A DNA stretch of 64,000 nucleotides from Dehalococcoidia bacterium (GCA_022824185.1 JAJEAU010000015.1:1-64000); one strand, 5' to 3'; shown: positions 27,821 to 37,811, counted from the first letter of the stretch. Program-made: numbers and translations. The notes: generated from the sequence alone by a model not told the origin.

Positions 27821-28978
27821 ATGTCCATTGCCACTAAGAAAATCTTGGTCGTAGACGACGAGCCGGATCTCGAACCGCTCGTGCTCCAACGGATGCGCCG
27901 ACAGATACGGAGCGGCGAGTACGAATTCGTTTTCGCCAGCGATGGCGTTGAAGCACTAGAGATGTTGATGGCTGACTCTGAAATCGACATGGTGGTGTCA
28001 GACATCAACATGCCGAGGATGGATGGCCTGACTTTGTTGCAGCAGATTCAAGACGTCTCGCCTGACATCCGAGCAATCATCATTTCTGCTTACGGCGACA
28101 TGGAGAATATCCGCACTGCGATGAACCGCGGCGCTTTCGATTTCGTCACCAAGCCATTGGATTTTCAGGATCTGCGGATCACGATCCAGCGAACGCTGCA
28201 ACACCTCGACGAGTGGCGTGACGCCCTTTCGTCACGCGACAAATTGGTCGCATTGCAGAACGAATTGGATGTAGCTAACAACATCCAGCAATCGGTGTTG
28301 CCGGCGAGTTTTCCTGAGAGCGACCACTTCGAGATCTTCGCCTCGATGCAACCGGCTAGGAACGTCGGGGGAGATTTCTACGACATTCAAATCTTGAGGG
28401 ACGGGAAGATCGGCCTCGCAATCGCCGACGTGTCTGACAAAGGGATGCCCGCGGCTCTCTTCATGATGTCAAGCAGAATGCTGCTCAAAGGCGCGGGGCA
28501 AAGATTCGAGCATCCTGGTGACGCTTTGACGGAGGTCAACAACCTTCTCGATGCTGAAAATGAAGCGTCGATGTTTGTCACGCTCTTCTACGCCATTTAC
28601 AACCCGGCGACATGTGAATTCCACTATGCGAACGGTGGTCACAACGAACCGATAATCGTTCACCCAAATGGGGATGTCACTGTGATTCAACCGACCGGTG
28701 GTACCGCCCTGGGGATCATCCCTGGGATCGAATACCTCGAGGAAATGGTCAAACTTGAACCCGGCGATACAGTGATTCTCTACACCGACGGCATAACAGA
28801 GGCGTTTAACGAAGCCGGTGAGTTGTTCGGTTTGGATCGTTTATGCGAGGTATTCCGCAACAAACAGGCCCAAAGCGCGGAGGAAACGAGCAAGATGGTG
28901 TTCGACGCTGTCAATGCATTCGCCGGCGACGAACCACAATCCGACGACCAAGCTTGCTTGGTGTTTAGGCGGGCGTAA
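27821..28978 (+). CDS. Response-regulator PP2C phosphatase (RsbU-like)
   Basis: 385 residues. The N-terminal receiver domain (about 1-125) has VVDDEPD, the phospho-acceptor in MVVSDINMPRMDG, ISAYG and KPLDF. A short linker helix leads to a SpoIIE/PP2C domain from about residue 165, with NVGGDFYD and ADVSDKGMPAALFMM (metal ligands), YTDGITEAFNEAGELFG and the C-terminal DDQACLVFRR. Such proteins dephosphorylate STAS antagonists when the receiver is phosphorylated. The upstream STAS gene is the likely substrate and the histidine kinase at 30702 the likely phosphodonor (inference). Confidence 0.9.
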   Translation: MSIATKKILVVDDEPDLEPLVLQRMRRQIRSGEYEFVFASDGVEALEMLMADSEIDMVVSDINMPRMDGLTLLQQIQDVSPDIRAIIISAYGDMENIRTAMNRGAFDFVTKPLDFQDLRITIQRTLQHLDEWRDALSSRDKLVALQNELDVANNIQQSVLPASFPESDHFEIFASMQPARNVGGDFYDIQILRDGKIGLAIADVSDKGMPAALFMMSSRMLLKGAGQRFEHPGDALTEVNNLLDAENEASMFVTLFYAIYNPATCEFHYANGGHNEPIIVHPNGDVTVIQPTGGTALGIIPGIEYLEEMVKLEPGDTVILYTDGITEAFNEAGELFGLDRLCEVFRNKQAQSAEETSKMVFDAVNAFAGDEPQSDDQACLVFRRA

Positions 28979-28983
28979 CACCT

Positions 28984-29403
28984 ATGGCAGTGCAAACGTC
29001 AGTAGAATTCATGCCCGAGATCGACGAACTTTCCGCGATCCAGATGGCTGTCGAATCTGTGTCCGAACAGAGCGAGTGGCCGCCTGCTTTGGCGTACCAG
29101 GTCGAACTCATTCTCGAGGAACTCTGCATCAATGTCATCAACCACGGCGAAGTGGACGGGACGAAACCGATCAAGGTCATAATCGTTTCCGACGATGCCT
29201 CCATCAAGATTGAGATCTTGGATAACGGAAAGGCGTTCGATCCGACGCAAGATGCGCCGGAACCCGAACAGATCACTGACATCGATGAAGCCGAAATTGG
29301 TGGTTGGGGTGTGCACCTAGCGCACACATTTTCCGATGAGATGCATTACCGCAGGGAAGACGATATGAACTGTTTAACCCTCGTTAAACGGAGGAACGAT
29401 TGA
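28984..29403 (+). CDS. RsbW-like anti-sigma serine kinase
   Basis: 139 residues, a GHKL ATPase of the SpoIIAB/RsbW type. The N-box is ILEELCINVINHGE, the G1 region LDNGKAFDPTQDAPE, and the G2 region IGGWGVHLAHTFSDEM. It would phosphorylate the STAS protein and sequester a sigma factor or other partner. It starts 5 bp after the phosphatase stop, and its own stop overlaps the TTG of the next gene, so all three are co-transcribed. Confidence 0.88.
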   Translation: MAVQTSVEFMPEIDELSAIQMAVESVSEQSEWPPALAYQVELILEELCINVINHGEVDGTKPIKVIIVSDDASIKIEILDNGKAFDPTQDAPEPEQITDIDEAEIGGWGVHLAHTFSDEMHYRREDDMNCLTLVKRRND

Positions 29404-30698
29404 CGTCTCGCCACCCTGGTTTTTCGATCTCAGGGTTGGCCGCTTTAAAGATCGCGGTTACCATTGGTTGCCTTGCGTTGTTGCTCGGGTGTTCGTCTCC
29501 GGTAGAGATCGTTGAAGACCTAATCGGAACTGAGGAAGTCGCTCCGACTGCGATACCTTCCGACACCGCGATTGCTTTGACTCCCGTCGGCGCGGGAAGC
29601 AGGAATGGGATCTACGACGACCGCATCGTGTTCGGTCAGTCCGCGGCTTTCAGCGGTCCTGCAATCGAACTCGGCGTCGGGATGCGGGTTGGCATATTGA
29701 CCGCATTCGCCGAGGCGAATCGAGACGGCGGGGTGCATGGTCGCAAGTTGGAGCTAATTTCGCTTGACGACGCATATGAACCCGAAGCTGCCATTGCAAA
29801 CACTGCCTCGTTAATCGACCAAGGATTGGTCTTCGCCTTGGTCGGTGCCGTAGGGACACCGACCTCCAGATCCGCTGTGCCAGTCGCCGAAATCAACGGT
29901 ACCCCGTACGTCGCGCCCTTCACAGGCGCCGAGTTTTTGCGGAACCCCGAGTACCAGCACATTCTGAACGTACGCGCCTCGTATTACCAAGAAACTGCGG
30001 AAATGGTCGAGCGTCTTTTGACCGATCTAGGGATCAATCGAATCGCCGTAATGTACCAAGACGATTCGTTCGGCAGAGCCGGTTACGACGGTGTACGCAT
30101 CGCGCTGAGGGAAAGATCATTATCACCCGTGTCAATCGGAATCTATCCCCGCAACACTAAAGCGATCAAAACAGCGCTATTGGACGTCCAACAGGGTGCG
30201 CCGGAGGCGGTAATCATGATCGGTGCATACGAGCCCGTAGCACATTTGATATCGTGGGCCCGACACATGAATTTCGACGCAGAATTCATGACCGTGTCCT
30301 TTGTCGGTAGCAACGCATTAGCTCGCGAGTTGGGTGACCATGGCGAAGGCGTCTACGTGACGCAGGTCGTGCCATTCCCAACTGACACTTCGGTGCCAAT
30401 CGTCGCCGAGTATCTTGACGCGTTGTCACAGCAATATCCGCGCGAAACACCGGGCTTCGTAACGCTCGAAGGCTATATAGCTGGGAGATTCGTCGTCGAA
30501 GCTGCCAAACGATGCGGCCCCGAAATCGATAGAGCTTGCTTCGTGGAAAATGTCCGAAGCGGCGAAATCATAAATTTGGGTGATTTTGAGTTACAGTTCG
30601 GCCCAGACGACAGCCAGGGCTCGAACGAGGTGTTTCTGACTGTCATCGACGAGGACGGCAAATACCGGCCAATAGAGAGATTGATTGATCGACCGTAG
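29400..30698 (+). CDS. Leucine-binding-type periplasmic lipoprotein
   Basis: 432 residues from a TTG at 29400 that overlaps the previous stop (GGAGG five bases upstream). Signal peptide with lipobox LLLGC (Cys near residue 31). Type I periplasmic-binding fold of the branched-chain amino acid (LivJ) family: FGQSAAFSGPAIELGVGMR, LVGAVGTPTSRSAVPV, NVRASYYQETAEMVERL and the hinge AVMYQDDSFGRAGYDGV. No ABC permease or ATPase accompanies it. Placed between a partner-switch kinase and a membrane histidine kinase, it more likely presents a small ligand to the sensor than feeds a transporter. Confidence 0.85.
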   Translation: MTSRHPGFSISGLAALKIAVTIGCLALLLGCSSPVEIVEDLIGTEEVAPTAIPSDTAIALTPVGAGSRNGIYDDRIVFGQSAAFSGPAIELGVGMRVGILTAFAEANRDGGVHGRKLELISLDDAYEPEAAIANTASLIDQGLVFALVGAVGTPTSRSAVPVAEINGTPYVAPFTGAEFLRNPEYQHILNVRASYYQETAEMVERLLTDLGINRIAVMYQDDSFGRAGYDGVRIALRERSLSPVSIGIYPRNTKAIKTALLDVQQGAPEAVIMIGAYEPVAHLISWARHMNFDAEFMTVSFVGSNALARELGDHGEGVYVTQVVPFPTDTSVPIVAEYLDALSQQYPRETPGFVTLEGYIAGRFVVEAAKRCGPEIDRACFVENVRSGEIINLGDFELQFGPDDSQGSNEVFLTVIDEDGKYRPIERLIDRP

Positions 30699-30701
30699 AA
30701 G

Positions 30702-32915
30702 ATGATCGCGCAAGCCAGAGGATCCGTTGTGGGCCGCTTTCGGCTGTCCACTCAGATGTACGTGGGGATCGGCGCCGCGGTTCTCCTTACACTCACAGCG
30801 ACGTTAGTTGCTTGGCTGTCCTTCAACGCGATCGGGGAACGGACAAACCGGGTTAGCGAGGTCAGCGTACCCGAAATGGTGGCTTCTTTCGGAATCGCTC
30901 AGTATACCGGGGTTCTAGCCGCCGCCGCACCACGCCTTACGTCAGCTACAACTCAGGCGGAGTTCGATCAGGACGTCGCGGATATCGATACGACACAGCA
31001 ACTTTTCGAACAAGAATTGGCTTCGATCGCAGCCGCGGGAACTGGCGGGACACGATTGGCGAAAGTCAGGCAACTGGCAGACCAGTTGACGGCGAGCATC
31101 GAAACCATTAAGACGGACAAACAGGAACTGCTTAACCTCCGCGACCGCACAGCGGCGATCAGCATCGAACTAGCCCAACTCCAGCAGCGGTTGGACGATG
31201 TGCTGATCCCCGCCATCGACGATCAACTTTTCTACACGATGACGGGATACAACGAAATCGGCGAAATTGCGGCTCCCAACGAACAACATTTCTCAGAGGT
31301 CGAGTTCTATCGCTACAGGAACGTCGCAGACCTCCATGCCGCGGCGAATACCGCAACACAACTGTTGGCGAGCGCCTTCACGGTTTCGAACGCCGCGTTC
31401 ATCGAACCGTTGCGTGAAAGATCCGAAGCAGCCCGAAGCCGAATAGAACGCAGCTTGTCGGTACTCCATGGAACTGAGTTTGCAGCCATCGTTACCCCGA
31501 CATTCAATCGACTTTTTGATCTTTCAATTGCCGAAGACGGCGGTTTCGAGCTGCTAGCGCGAACCCACGCATTAACTTCGAGACAACACGAACTCGTGGA
31601 ACTGAACCGCGGGTTAGCCATCGCGTTGGTCGAGGAAGTCGACGGATTGGTTCGCGCAGCCGAGACGAGCGTAACGATCGAAGCCGAAGCGACCGAAAAC
31701 TCGATCTGGCAAGGACGATTGTTCCTGATCGGCATCAGCGCGTTGAGCATCGTCGGGGCGTTTCTGATCACCTGGCTTTTCGTGGGCAGAGTCTTGCTCC
31801 GTCGCATACAAACGCTTTCCAATCGAATGTTGCGGATGGCGGACGGCGATCTCGAAACCGAAGTTGAAATCCGCGGTCGAGACGAGGTGGCAGAGATGGC
31901 AGATGCGTTGGAGGTGTTCCGGCAGCACGCTCTCGAGGTGCAGCGACTCAACTTGGTAGAGCAACTCGCTGGCGAACTGCAAGGCAAAAACGACGAACTC
32001 GAACGCGTATTGGTAGACCTGAACGACGCTCAGGACCAGATCATCACACAAGGCAAACTTGCCGCACTCGGTGAACTCACCGCTGGCGTCGCTCACGAAA
32101 TCAGGAACCCGCTCAACTTCGTCAACAACTTCTCGGAAGCCTCCGAAGAGCTGCTCGATGAACTCAAAGAAATCCTCGAAGAGCTTGGCGAAGACATCGA
32201 TGATGAGCAGAAGGACTACATAGAAGAGATCACCGGCGACTTGGTAGGGAATTTGGGCCGCATCAAATCGCACGGGGAACGGGCGAACCGAATCGTCCAC
32301 GGAATGTTGGCCATGGGCCGCGAATCAACCGACGTGCAGGAAACGGATCTCAACAGTCTGGTCGAGGAATATTCACAGCTGGCATACCACAGCGGGCGTG
32401 CCACTGATCCGGACATGAATCTGGAGATCAAATCGGAATTCGATCCCGACGTTCCGATGATCGGGGCGGTACCACAAGACCTGGGTCGCGTCTTCTTGAA
32501 TCTTGTGACGAATGCTTGGCACGCAACCGAGGACAAACGCAACGCGCTACGTGAACAGGATCCTGAAAGCGCGCAACAATACGTTCCCGGTATACACGTT
32601 TCCACGCGTCTCGCTGGAGATCGAATCGAGATCCGCTTCCGCGATAACGGGACCGGCATGCCTCAAGACGTGGTGGACCGGATTTTCAACCCGTTTTTCA
32701 CCACCAAACCTACCGACCGAGGCACCGGATTGGGGCTTTCGCTTTCAATGGACATAATTCGCAGCCACGGCGGCAATATAACCGTCGAAACCGAATACGG
32801 CGAATATACCGAATTCATGATATCTCTCCCGAAAGAAGGCAAAGCTGCCGGGCCTCCAGATCCTCTGGTCATCGATGATGATGACGATGGCGATGATGAA
32901 GAAGACGAAGATTGA
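30702..32915 (+). CDS. Membrane sensor histidine kinase with HAMP domain
   Basis: 737 residues. First transmembrane helix about 20-45, a long mostly helical extracytoplasmic domain (about 46-340), second helix about 341-365 (LFLIGISALSIVGAFLITWL), a HAMP domain, then a coiled coil and the kinase core. H-box AGVAHEIRNPLNFVNNFSE, N-box NLVTNAWHATEDKR, G-boxes DNGTGMPQDVVDRIFNPFF and GTGLGLSLSMDIIRSHGG. The C-terminal tail is a run of Asp and Glu (DDDDDGDDEEDED). It follows the binding lipoprotein by 3 bp. No stand-alone response regulator is present, so the receiver domain of the RsbU-like phosphatase is the best candidate target. Confidence 0.88.
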   Translation: MIAQARGSVVGRFRLSTQMYVGIGAAVLLTLTATLVAWLSFNAIGERTNRVSEVSVPEMVASFGIAQYTGVLAAAAPRLTSATTQAEFDQDVADIDTTQQLFEQELASIAAAGTGGTRLAKVRQLADQLTASIETIKTDKQELLNLRDRTAAISIELAQLQQRLDDVLIPAIDDQLFYTMTGYNEIGEIAAPNEQHFSEVEFYRYRNVADLHAAANTATQLLASAFTVSNAAFIEPLRERSEAARSRIERSLSVLHGTEFAAIVTPTFNRLFDLSIAEDGGFELLARTHALTSRQHELVELNRGLAIALVEEVDGLVRAAETSVTIEAEATENSIWQGRLFLIGISALSIVGAFLITWLFVGRVLLRRIQTLSNRMLRMADGDLETEVEIRGRDEVAEMADALEVFRQHALEVQRLNLVEQLAGELQGKNDELERVLVDLNDAQDQIITQGKLAALGELTAGVAHEIRNPLNFVNNFSEASEELLDELKEILEELGEDIDDEQKDYIEEITGDLVGNLGRIKSHGERANRIVHGMLAMGRESTDVQETDLNSLVEEYSQLAYHSGRATDPDMNLEIKSEFDPDVPMIGAVPQDLGRVFLNLVTNAWHATEDKRNALREQDPESAQQYVPGIHVSTRLAGDRIEIRFRDNGTGMPQDVVDRIFNPFFTTKPTDRGTGLGLSLSMDIIRSHGGNITVETEYGEYTEFMISLPKEGKAAGPPDPLVIDDDDDGDDEEDED

Positions 32916-33089
32916 TCGGTTCGTTATCTGAACCCTTTGTTCCGAATGAACGTTCAATGTTTTAAAACGGGCGGGATCACGCGCGAATCTTGGCCCTGTT
33001 GCATCTGGTCATGATGAAACTCCAAGACGTGATTTCCTAAAATTCAGGGCAATCACCCGAAATTCCTTCATTTGTCGACGGGGTTGCCG

Positions 33090-33938
33090 ATGCATTCCAA
33101 CCGTACATTCCTGAACGCGCGCGCTGTTGCCGCCTTGGTCATCGCCGCATTAATGACGGTTATCGTCCTCCAACCAGTTCCTTACCATCCCGTATTAGCA
33201 CAGACCACCGTTAATATATGTGACCGCACCGACCAAATTGAAGAAGCGATATTACGCGCAATCTCGCCGCGCCCCGCCTGCGAGGACGTCACTGACACGC
33301 AGCTTGCGGATATCGAAACAATCGACGTCAGCGGCGATTCGATGGGATCGATGGTCAAAAGCCTTAAATCCGGCGATTTAGCCGGTCTGACGGGCCTCAC
33401 ATCATTTGCGGCGGCCTACAGTAACATCGGGTCGATCCCGGCCGGATTCTTCAGCGAAAACTCAGCCCTCACGAGCATTGACCTCAGCGTCGCCCAAATG
33501 ATGACCGACAGCAATGCCGATCCCCCGATGGAAGCACTCCCGGACACACTGTTCGATCACTTGACATTGCTACGTACCTTGCGCCTAGAACGCAACTATT
33601 TCAAAACGATGCCTGCGGGACTCGACGCGACCAGCTTGGCGAAGTTGACCGCGCTGACCGCGTTGTCGCTAGGCATGGACTGGGCCAATCATTGGCACCT
33701 TCAACAATTGCCGTCTGGTTGGATTACAAACCTGCCCGACAATATCAAAGAGTTGAAATTAGGCCACATCAGACTTAGCAACGCCGATGCCGACCACATT
33801 ATCAGCAATTTCGGAAATCTCGTCGATTTCATCTTCGACTACCAAGACCTGTCATTCGCAAAATTTACGGAACTAATGGCAAAGCTAAAGACCAACTCAA
33901 CCACTACACCAATGGATGAACTGCGATTAACATCCTAG
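33090..33938 (+). CDS. Leucine-rich surface protein, N-terminal part (ends at in-frame TAG)
   Basis: 282 residues from the ATG at 33090. Signal peptide at about 1-38 (ALVIAALMTVIVLQPVP ... VLAQ). Leucine-rich segments follow: LTGLTSFAAAYSNIGSIPAG, LTSIDLSVAQ, LTLLRTLRLERNYFKTMPAG and IKELKLGHIRLSNADA. The reading ends at a TAG (33936-33938); the next open stretch, in the same frame, continues the leucine-rich pattern. Read as one gene this would be a surface protein of about 869 residues. Either the TAG is a nonsense mutation or it is read through. Located after the signalling cluster, not clearly co-transcribed. Confidence 0.7.
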   Translation: MHSNRTFLNARAVAALVIAALMTVIVLQPVPYHPVLAQTTVNICDRTDQIEEAILRAISPRPACEDVTDTQLADIETIDVSGDSMGSMVKSLKSGDLAGLTGLTSFAAAYSNIGSIPAGFFSENSALTSIDLSVAQMMTDSNADPPMEALPDTLFDHLTLLRTLRLERNYFKTMPAGLDATSLAKLTALTALSLGMDWANHWHLQQLPSGWITNLPDNIKELKLGHIRLSNADADHIISNFGNLVDFIFDYQDLSFAKFTELMAKLKTNSTTTPMDELRLTS

Positions 33939-33947
33939 GCAGACGGG

Positions 33948-35699
33948 TTGGAATCTTGCGTCACTCAAAGCGCAACTGGTAAATCTCTCGGCACCTGGTA
34001 CTCCGAAATCCCAGATCAAATCGAGGCATTCAAATCCGCTTTGAATGGGTTAAAGGTGGACGACCTAACCATTTTCGACCCGACGATGACCCCCACCGTT
34101 CTCGACGACATCCTCAATTCAATCGACAAAGGTTCCACATCGGCAATCCATATCGAATGCGGCCAATTGGCCAGTTTCGAGGGCACCCTTCTGCCAGGCT
34201 ACACTAACTTGGACCGTCTGCAAATCTCATACAGCAACTTGACGGTGGACGACTTCAGAGCGATAGTCGAAAACTTGAGCGACACTCCGATTTCTAACTT
34301 GAATCTCGGACGGAACGAATTCGACAAAGGCGATTCGTACGTCGATCTATCTCTTTTCGATTTCTCCGGAGTGGTGGATACACTAACAAGTCTTAGGTTC
34401 ACTCCCTACTTTTCCTGCGAAGGTCCGTGGATTGACGATTATCGAGACGCCGGAATTTGGCTGGACGGTACCAACTGGGTCATTAGGACTAGCGATCTAA
34501 ACCCGCCTCCGCCACACACGATGGCTGTAGACCCGACCCCAACCGTGGTAATAGATGATTGCGTCGAATCCGTGGAACCTGAAGTCGCGGAGCAACAGGT
34601 AGAAGAAGAGGTTACCGAACCCAACTGGCCTCCGGCTACCATCATGAACATCGAACCCGCAGTGTCAGCGATCAGGGTTTGGACGGGCCGAGAGGTCGTT
34701 TTGACGACCGAGGTCTATGGCGTACAGGGCATTCTCGACAATGATCTGGCCGACGCCGTAAGCCCGAATAAGGTGTGGTTCGATTGGATCGACGAATCTC
34801 GAAATGCCGATTTCGCAGAATTTACGAACCGGCCGATGCGCATCAACGATGTGGCCGACGACCGCGAAGTCATTTACCAGGTTCCCACGATACCCGGGAA
34901 CTACACCGTCAGCGTGAACGTGCCATTCGCTGCTCACTGCAAAGGTCCGCGAGCGGAGATGGACGAGACGATGGAAGAGGCGATTGCCCGTTGCACAGCC
35001 GAGTTCGAACTTATCGTCCGATACCAACGTAATTCAGACGACGAGGTTGCTGCTCCCGTCAACCCAGACGGGCCAATCCCCGCGAGTGTTGTCAATGATC
35101 GCGGTGAGGATTGTCCTGTGTTCACACCCGAAGAGGGCGGACTTCTCGACGCTGTGGATCACTCCGTATCGGTCGAGGCTGGGGCAGTACAGAACAACAC
35201 GGCGGTCGCGATATGCGTGAACAAAGCTGGAACAGCGAGCAAAGTCGGTTTCACTCAACATCGCTATACGTTGCACGGCGATCTTTATTCCGTCACGGCG
35301 TTCGATCTGAACGGACGAGAACTTTCCGAATACGAGTTCAACTTCCCAATCGAAGCGTGCATTCCATTGCCCGACGCGTTGAGGACTAGGATCTCAGACG
35401 TAGAACTAGCCGTTGTCGAGCGTGACAGAAGTTTGACGGTGCTTCAATCGAATACAGCGTTTACGCACGGCGGAATCCGAACTTGTGGCTCGCTTGGCGA
35501 ACTCCCGGCAATGATAGCGGTGGGCGCGAAAGGTGCTCCCTCTGCGTTGCTGGAACCTGAGGAAGAGTTGCCGGATACTGGTCCGGGAGCGCCGTCATTG
35601 CCTACACCGATATTCGGGATATTAGCCGGACTAGTCGCGATGAGCCTCAGCTTGGCCGCAGTGCGGTTCGGCAGACAACGAGAAAATCGGCGTTCCTGA
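33948..35699 (+). CDS. Leucine-rich surface protein, C-terminal part with LPDTG anchor
   Basis: 583 residues from a TTG at 33948 (weak start, no signal peptide of its own), in the same frame as the upstream fragment. It continues leucine-rich segments (LNLGRNEFDKGD, LTIFDPTMTPTVLDD) and then an Ig-like and a SdrD/Cna-like extracellular portion. At residues 541-545 is LPDTG, followed by a hydrophobic helix (IFGILAGLVAMSLSLAAV) and an Arg-rich tail (RFGRQRENRRS): a sortase anchor signal. No sortase gene is in the window. Without the upstream signal peptide this part could not be exported, so it is best seen as the remainder of the interrupted gene. Confidence 0.65.
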   Translation: MESCVTQSATGKSLGTWYSEIPDQIEAFKSALNGLKVDDLTIFDPTMTPTVLDDILNSIDKGSTSAIHIECGQLASFEGTLLPGYTNLDRLQISYSNLTVDDFRAIVENLSDTPISNLNLGRNEFDKGDSYVDLSLFDFSGVVDTLTSLRFTPYFSCEGPWIDDYRDAGIWLDGTNWVIRTSDLNPPPPHTMAVDPTPTVVIDDCVESVEPEVAEQQVEEEVTEPNWPPATIMNIEPAVSAIRVWTGREVVLTTEVYGVQGILDNDLADAVSPNKVWFDWIDESRNADFAEFTNRPMRINDVADDREVIYQVPTIPGNYTVSVNVPFAAHCKGPRAEMDETMEEAIARCTAEFELIVRYQRNSDDEVAAPVNPDGPIPASVVNDRGEDCPVFTPEEGGLLDAVDHSVSVEAGAVQNNTAVAICVNKAGTASKVGFTQHRYTLHGDLYSVTAFDLNGRELSEYEFNFPIEACIPLPDALRTRISDVELAVVERDRSLTVLQSNTAFTHGGIRTCGSLGELPAMIAVGAKGAPSALLEPEEELPDTGPGAPSLPTPIFGILAGLVAMSLSLAAVRFGRQRENRRS

Positions 35700-35841
35700 T
35701 AAAAGGTCGAGCGCGTCAAACCAACGGCAATGCCGTGGACTGTTGTATTGCCCGTATCGTGGTTCGATCAATGGCTACGCAACGCCAAGTAGACGACACG
35801 ACCAGACTACGACGAATTCGCCGACGGCAATTGAACTTACT

Positions 35842-36777
35842 TTAAAGCTGTCGGAGTCTAGGATCCCAACGGTCGCGTAGCCAATCGCCTATAAAGTTCA
35901 CGGACATAACGATCAAAAGTATCGCCAAACCGGGGAAGACGGCCATCCACCATGCGGTGTTGAGATACTGGCGAGCGTCGGAGACCATATTCCCCCAAGT
36001 GGGGATGTTGGACGGGACACCAGCGCCGAGGAAGGACAGACCAGCCTCGGTGAGAATCAACCCGCCGACGCGCAGCGTGATGAGGACGACCACGGTGTTG
36101 ACCAGACCGGGCGTCAGATGCCGCCACATGATGCGCAAATCGGAACCGCCAGCGACGCGAGAGTAGGCCACATAGTCGCGAGTTTTGAGCGTGAGCACTT
36201 CGGCTCTGACATTTCGGACAACGCCAGCCCAAGTTGCAAGTATCAACAGTACGAGAAGGACCGAGACGCTTTGGCCGAATACGATTGCAGCAAGGATGGC
36301 GATTAGCAGGAACGGCAGCGCGTTCCAAACGTCTACCAACCGCATCATCAACTCGTCAAAGATCTTGCCGTAGAACCCTGAGACCATCCCGAGGGTCGCG
36401 CCCACTGCGACTCCCACAACCAAGGAGATACCAGCGACCGCAAGCGATATTCGAGCGCCGTACATGATGCGCGTCAGAATGTCGCGGCCAAGATGATCGG
36501 CACCTAGGATGAAGCGGTCGGTGATGCGCTCGTTTTCTTGGTAATACTCCGTGTACCAGATGGGAGGTGCTTGACGTGCTCTGAGATTTTGTTCGTCCTG
36601 GCCGAATGGTGCGAGCCAAGGCGCGGAAAGCGCCATGAATATGAGGAGCACTACGATGATGATTGGCAGAACCGGCCATCGCCGCAGCACGTACCAAAAT
36701 TTGCTGCCGAAGCTCTGCTCGTCCGTCGCTGTCGGCGATTGTGCGGCGCTTGCCGCACTGGCGGTGTCAGTTGCCAT
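35842..36777 (-). CDS. ABC transporter permease, DppC type (second operon)
   Basis: 311 residues. Layout as in the DppC at 19701: cytoplasmic N-terminus, helix near residue 35, FILGADHLGRDILTRIMYGAR, ATPase-contact loop RDYVAYSRVAGGSDLRIM, and C-terminal VNFIGDWLRDRWDPRLRQL. Second permease subunit of the operon; its start follows the DppB stop by 2 bp. No ATPase gene adjoins. Confidence 0.88.
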   Translation of the reverse strand: MATDTASAASAAQSPTATDEQSFGSKFWYVLRRWPVLPIIIVVLLIFMALSAPWLAPFGQDEQNLRARQAPPIWYTEYYQENERITDRFILGADHLGRDILTRIMYGARISLAVAGISLVVGVAVGATLGMVSGFYGKIFDELMMRLVDVWNALPFLLIAILAAIVFGQSVSVLLVLLILATWAGVVRNVRAEVLTLKTRDYVAYSRVAGGSDLRIMWRHLTPGLVNTVVVLITLRVGGLILTEAGLSFLGAGVPSNIPTWGNMVSDARQYLNTAWWMAVFPGLAILLIVMSVNFIGDWLRDRWDPRLRQL

Positions 36778-36779
36778 CG

Positions 36780-37730
36780 TTAGTCGTACCTAATCCTTGG
36801 GTCGATGACGAGATAAAGCATGTCGGCCAAGAAGCTGCCAGCGACGTAGAGGATGGCGAACATGAAGATGACGCCGGTCAGAAGCGGGAAGTCGTTGTTG
36901 TGGATCGAGTCAACAGCTAGTCTGCCGACGCCGGGCCATGCGAAGACCGACTCGACGATCACGGATCCTTCGAGGAATCCGATGAGGATCAAGGCCGAGA
37001 CGGTAATAGGCGGGATAAGCGCGTTTCTGAAAGCGTGTTTCCAGATTACGGTGTTGACGTCGACGCCCTTTGCTCGAGCGAGTTTCACGAATTCGGAGTC
37101 GAGGACTTCGAGCATCGACGACCGCGTGAGACGCAGATAGCTAGCGGCAGGCAAGAGGCCAAGGGTCAGCGTCGGTAATGCGAGCGCTTTGACTTGGTGA
37201 GGCCAGAACGTCTCGTCGACTGGACGGCCGCCGGGCGGGAGCCAGTCAAGAGTTACGGCGAAGATGAGGATGCCTACGATGCCCATGAAGAAGGCTGGAG
37301 TGGCCTGTCCCAACAGGGCCACAGTACGGCCGATGTAATCCCATATCGTTCCGCGTGCGATGGCTGATACGACGCCGAGAGGGATGCCTATCAATGTCGC
37401 GAGCACGAACGCGGCGATGCCTAGTTGGATCGTCGCTCCGAGCTTTTCAAAGACGACGGTTCGGACGTCGCGCTCGGCTAAAAGGGTTACGCCGAAGTCA
37501 CCTGTGACGACTCGCCCGAGCCAGATGAAATATTGGACGATGAGAGGTCTATCGAGAGCAAGTTTCTCAGACAGAGCGGCGATTTGTTCCTCGCTCATGC
37601 CGTAGCCGCCGGGCTTGGCGTAGAGGAGCAGCGGATCGCCAGCCATTCGGGACAGTATGAAGACGATGAGTGTCGCTGCGACCAGCGACAGCATGGCAAA
37701 AACGAAACGTTGGGCTAGGAATTTCCGCAT
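36780..37730 (-). CDS. ABC transporter permease, DppB type (second operon)
   Basis: 316 residues. N-terminal helix (RFVFAMLSLVAATLIVFILS), the LSRMAGDPLLLYAKPGGYG segment and the ATPase-contact loop EFVKLARAKGVDVNTVIWKH identify the DppB/OppB group. It lies 129 bp downstream of the binding-protein gene, with a stem-loop in between. Works with the DppC at 35842. Confidence 0.88.
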   Translation of the reverse strand: MRKFLAQRFVFAMLSLVAATLIVFILSRMAGDPLLLYAKPGGYGMSEEQIAALSEKLALDRPLIVQYFIWLGRVVTGDFGVTLLAERDVRTVVFEKLGATIQLGIAAFVLATLIGIPLGVVSAIARGTIWDYIGRTVALLGQATPAFFMGIVGILIFAVTLDWLPPGGRPVDETFWPHQVKALALPTLTLGLLPAASYLRLTRSSMLEVLDSEFVKLARAKGVDVNTVIWKHAFRNALIPPITVSALILIGFLEGSVIVESVFAWPGVGRLAVDSIHNNDFPLLTGVIFMFAILYVAGSFLADMLYLVIDPRIRYD

Positions 37731-37811
37731 GTGACTACGCGACGATCAACAATACTTCGCTGATCTGAGGAACAGCGTTAAGTTGATGATACGGGACGCT
37801 GAGTTGGATTG

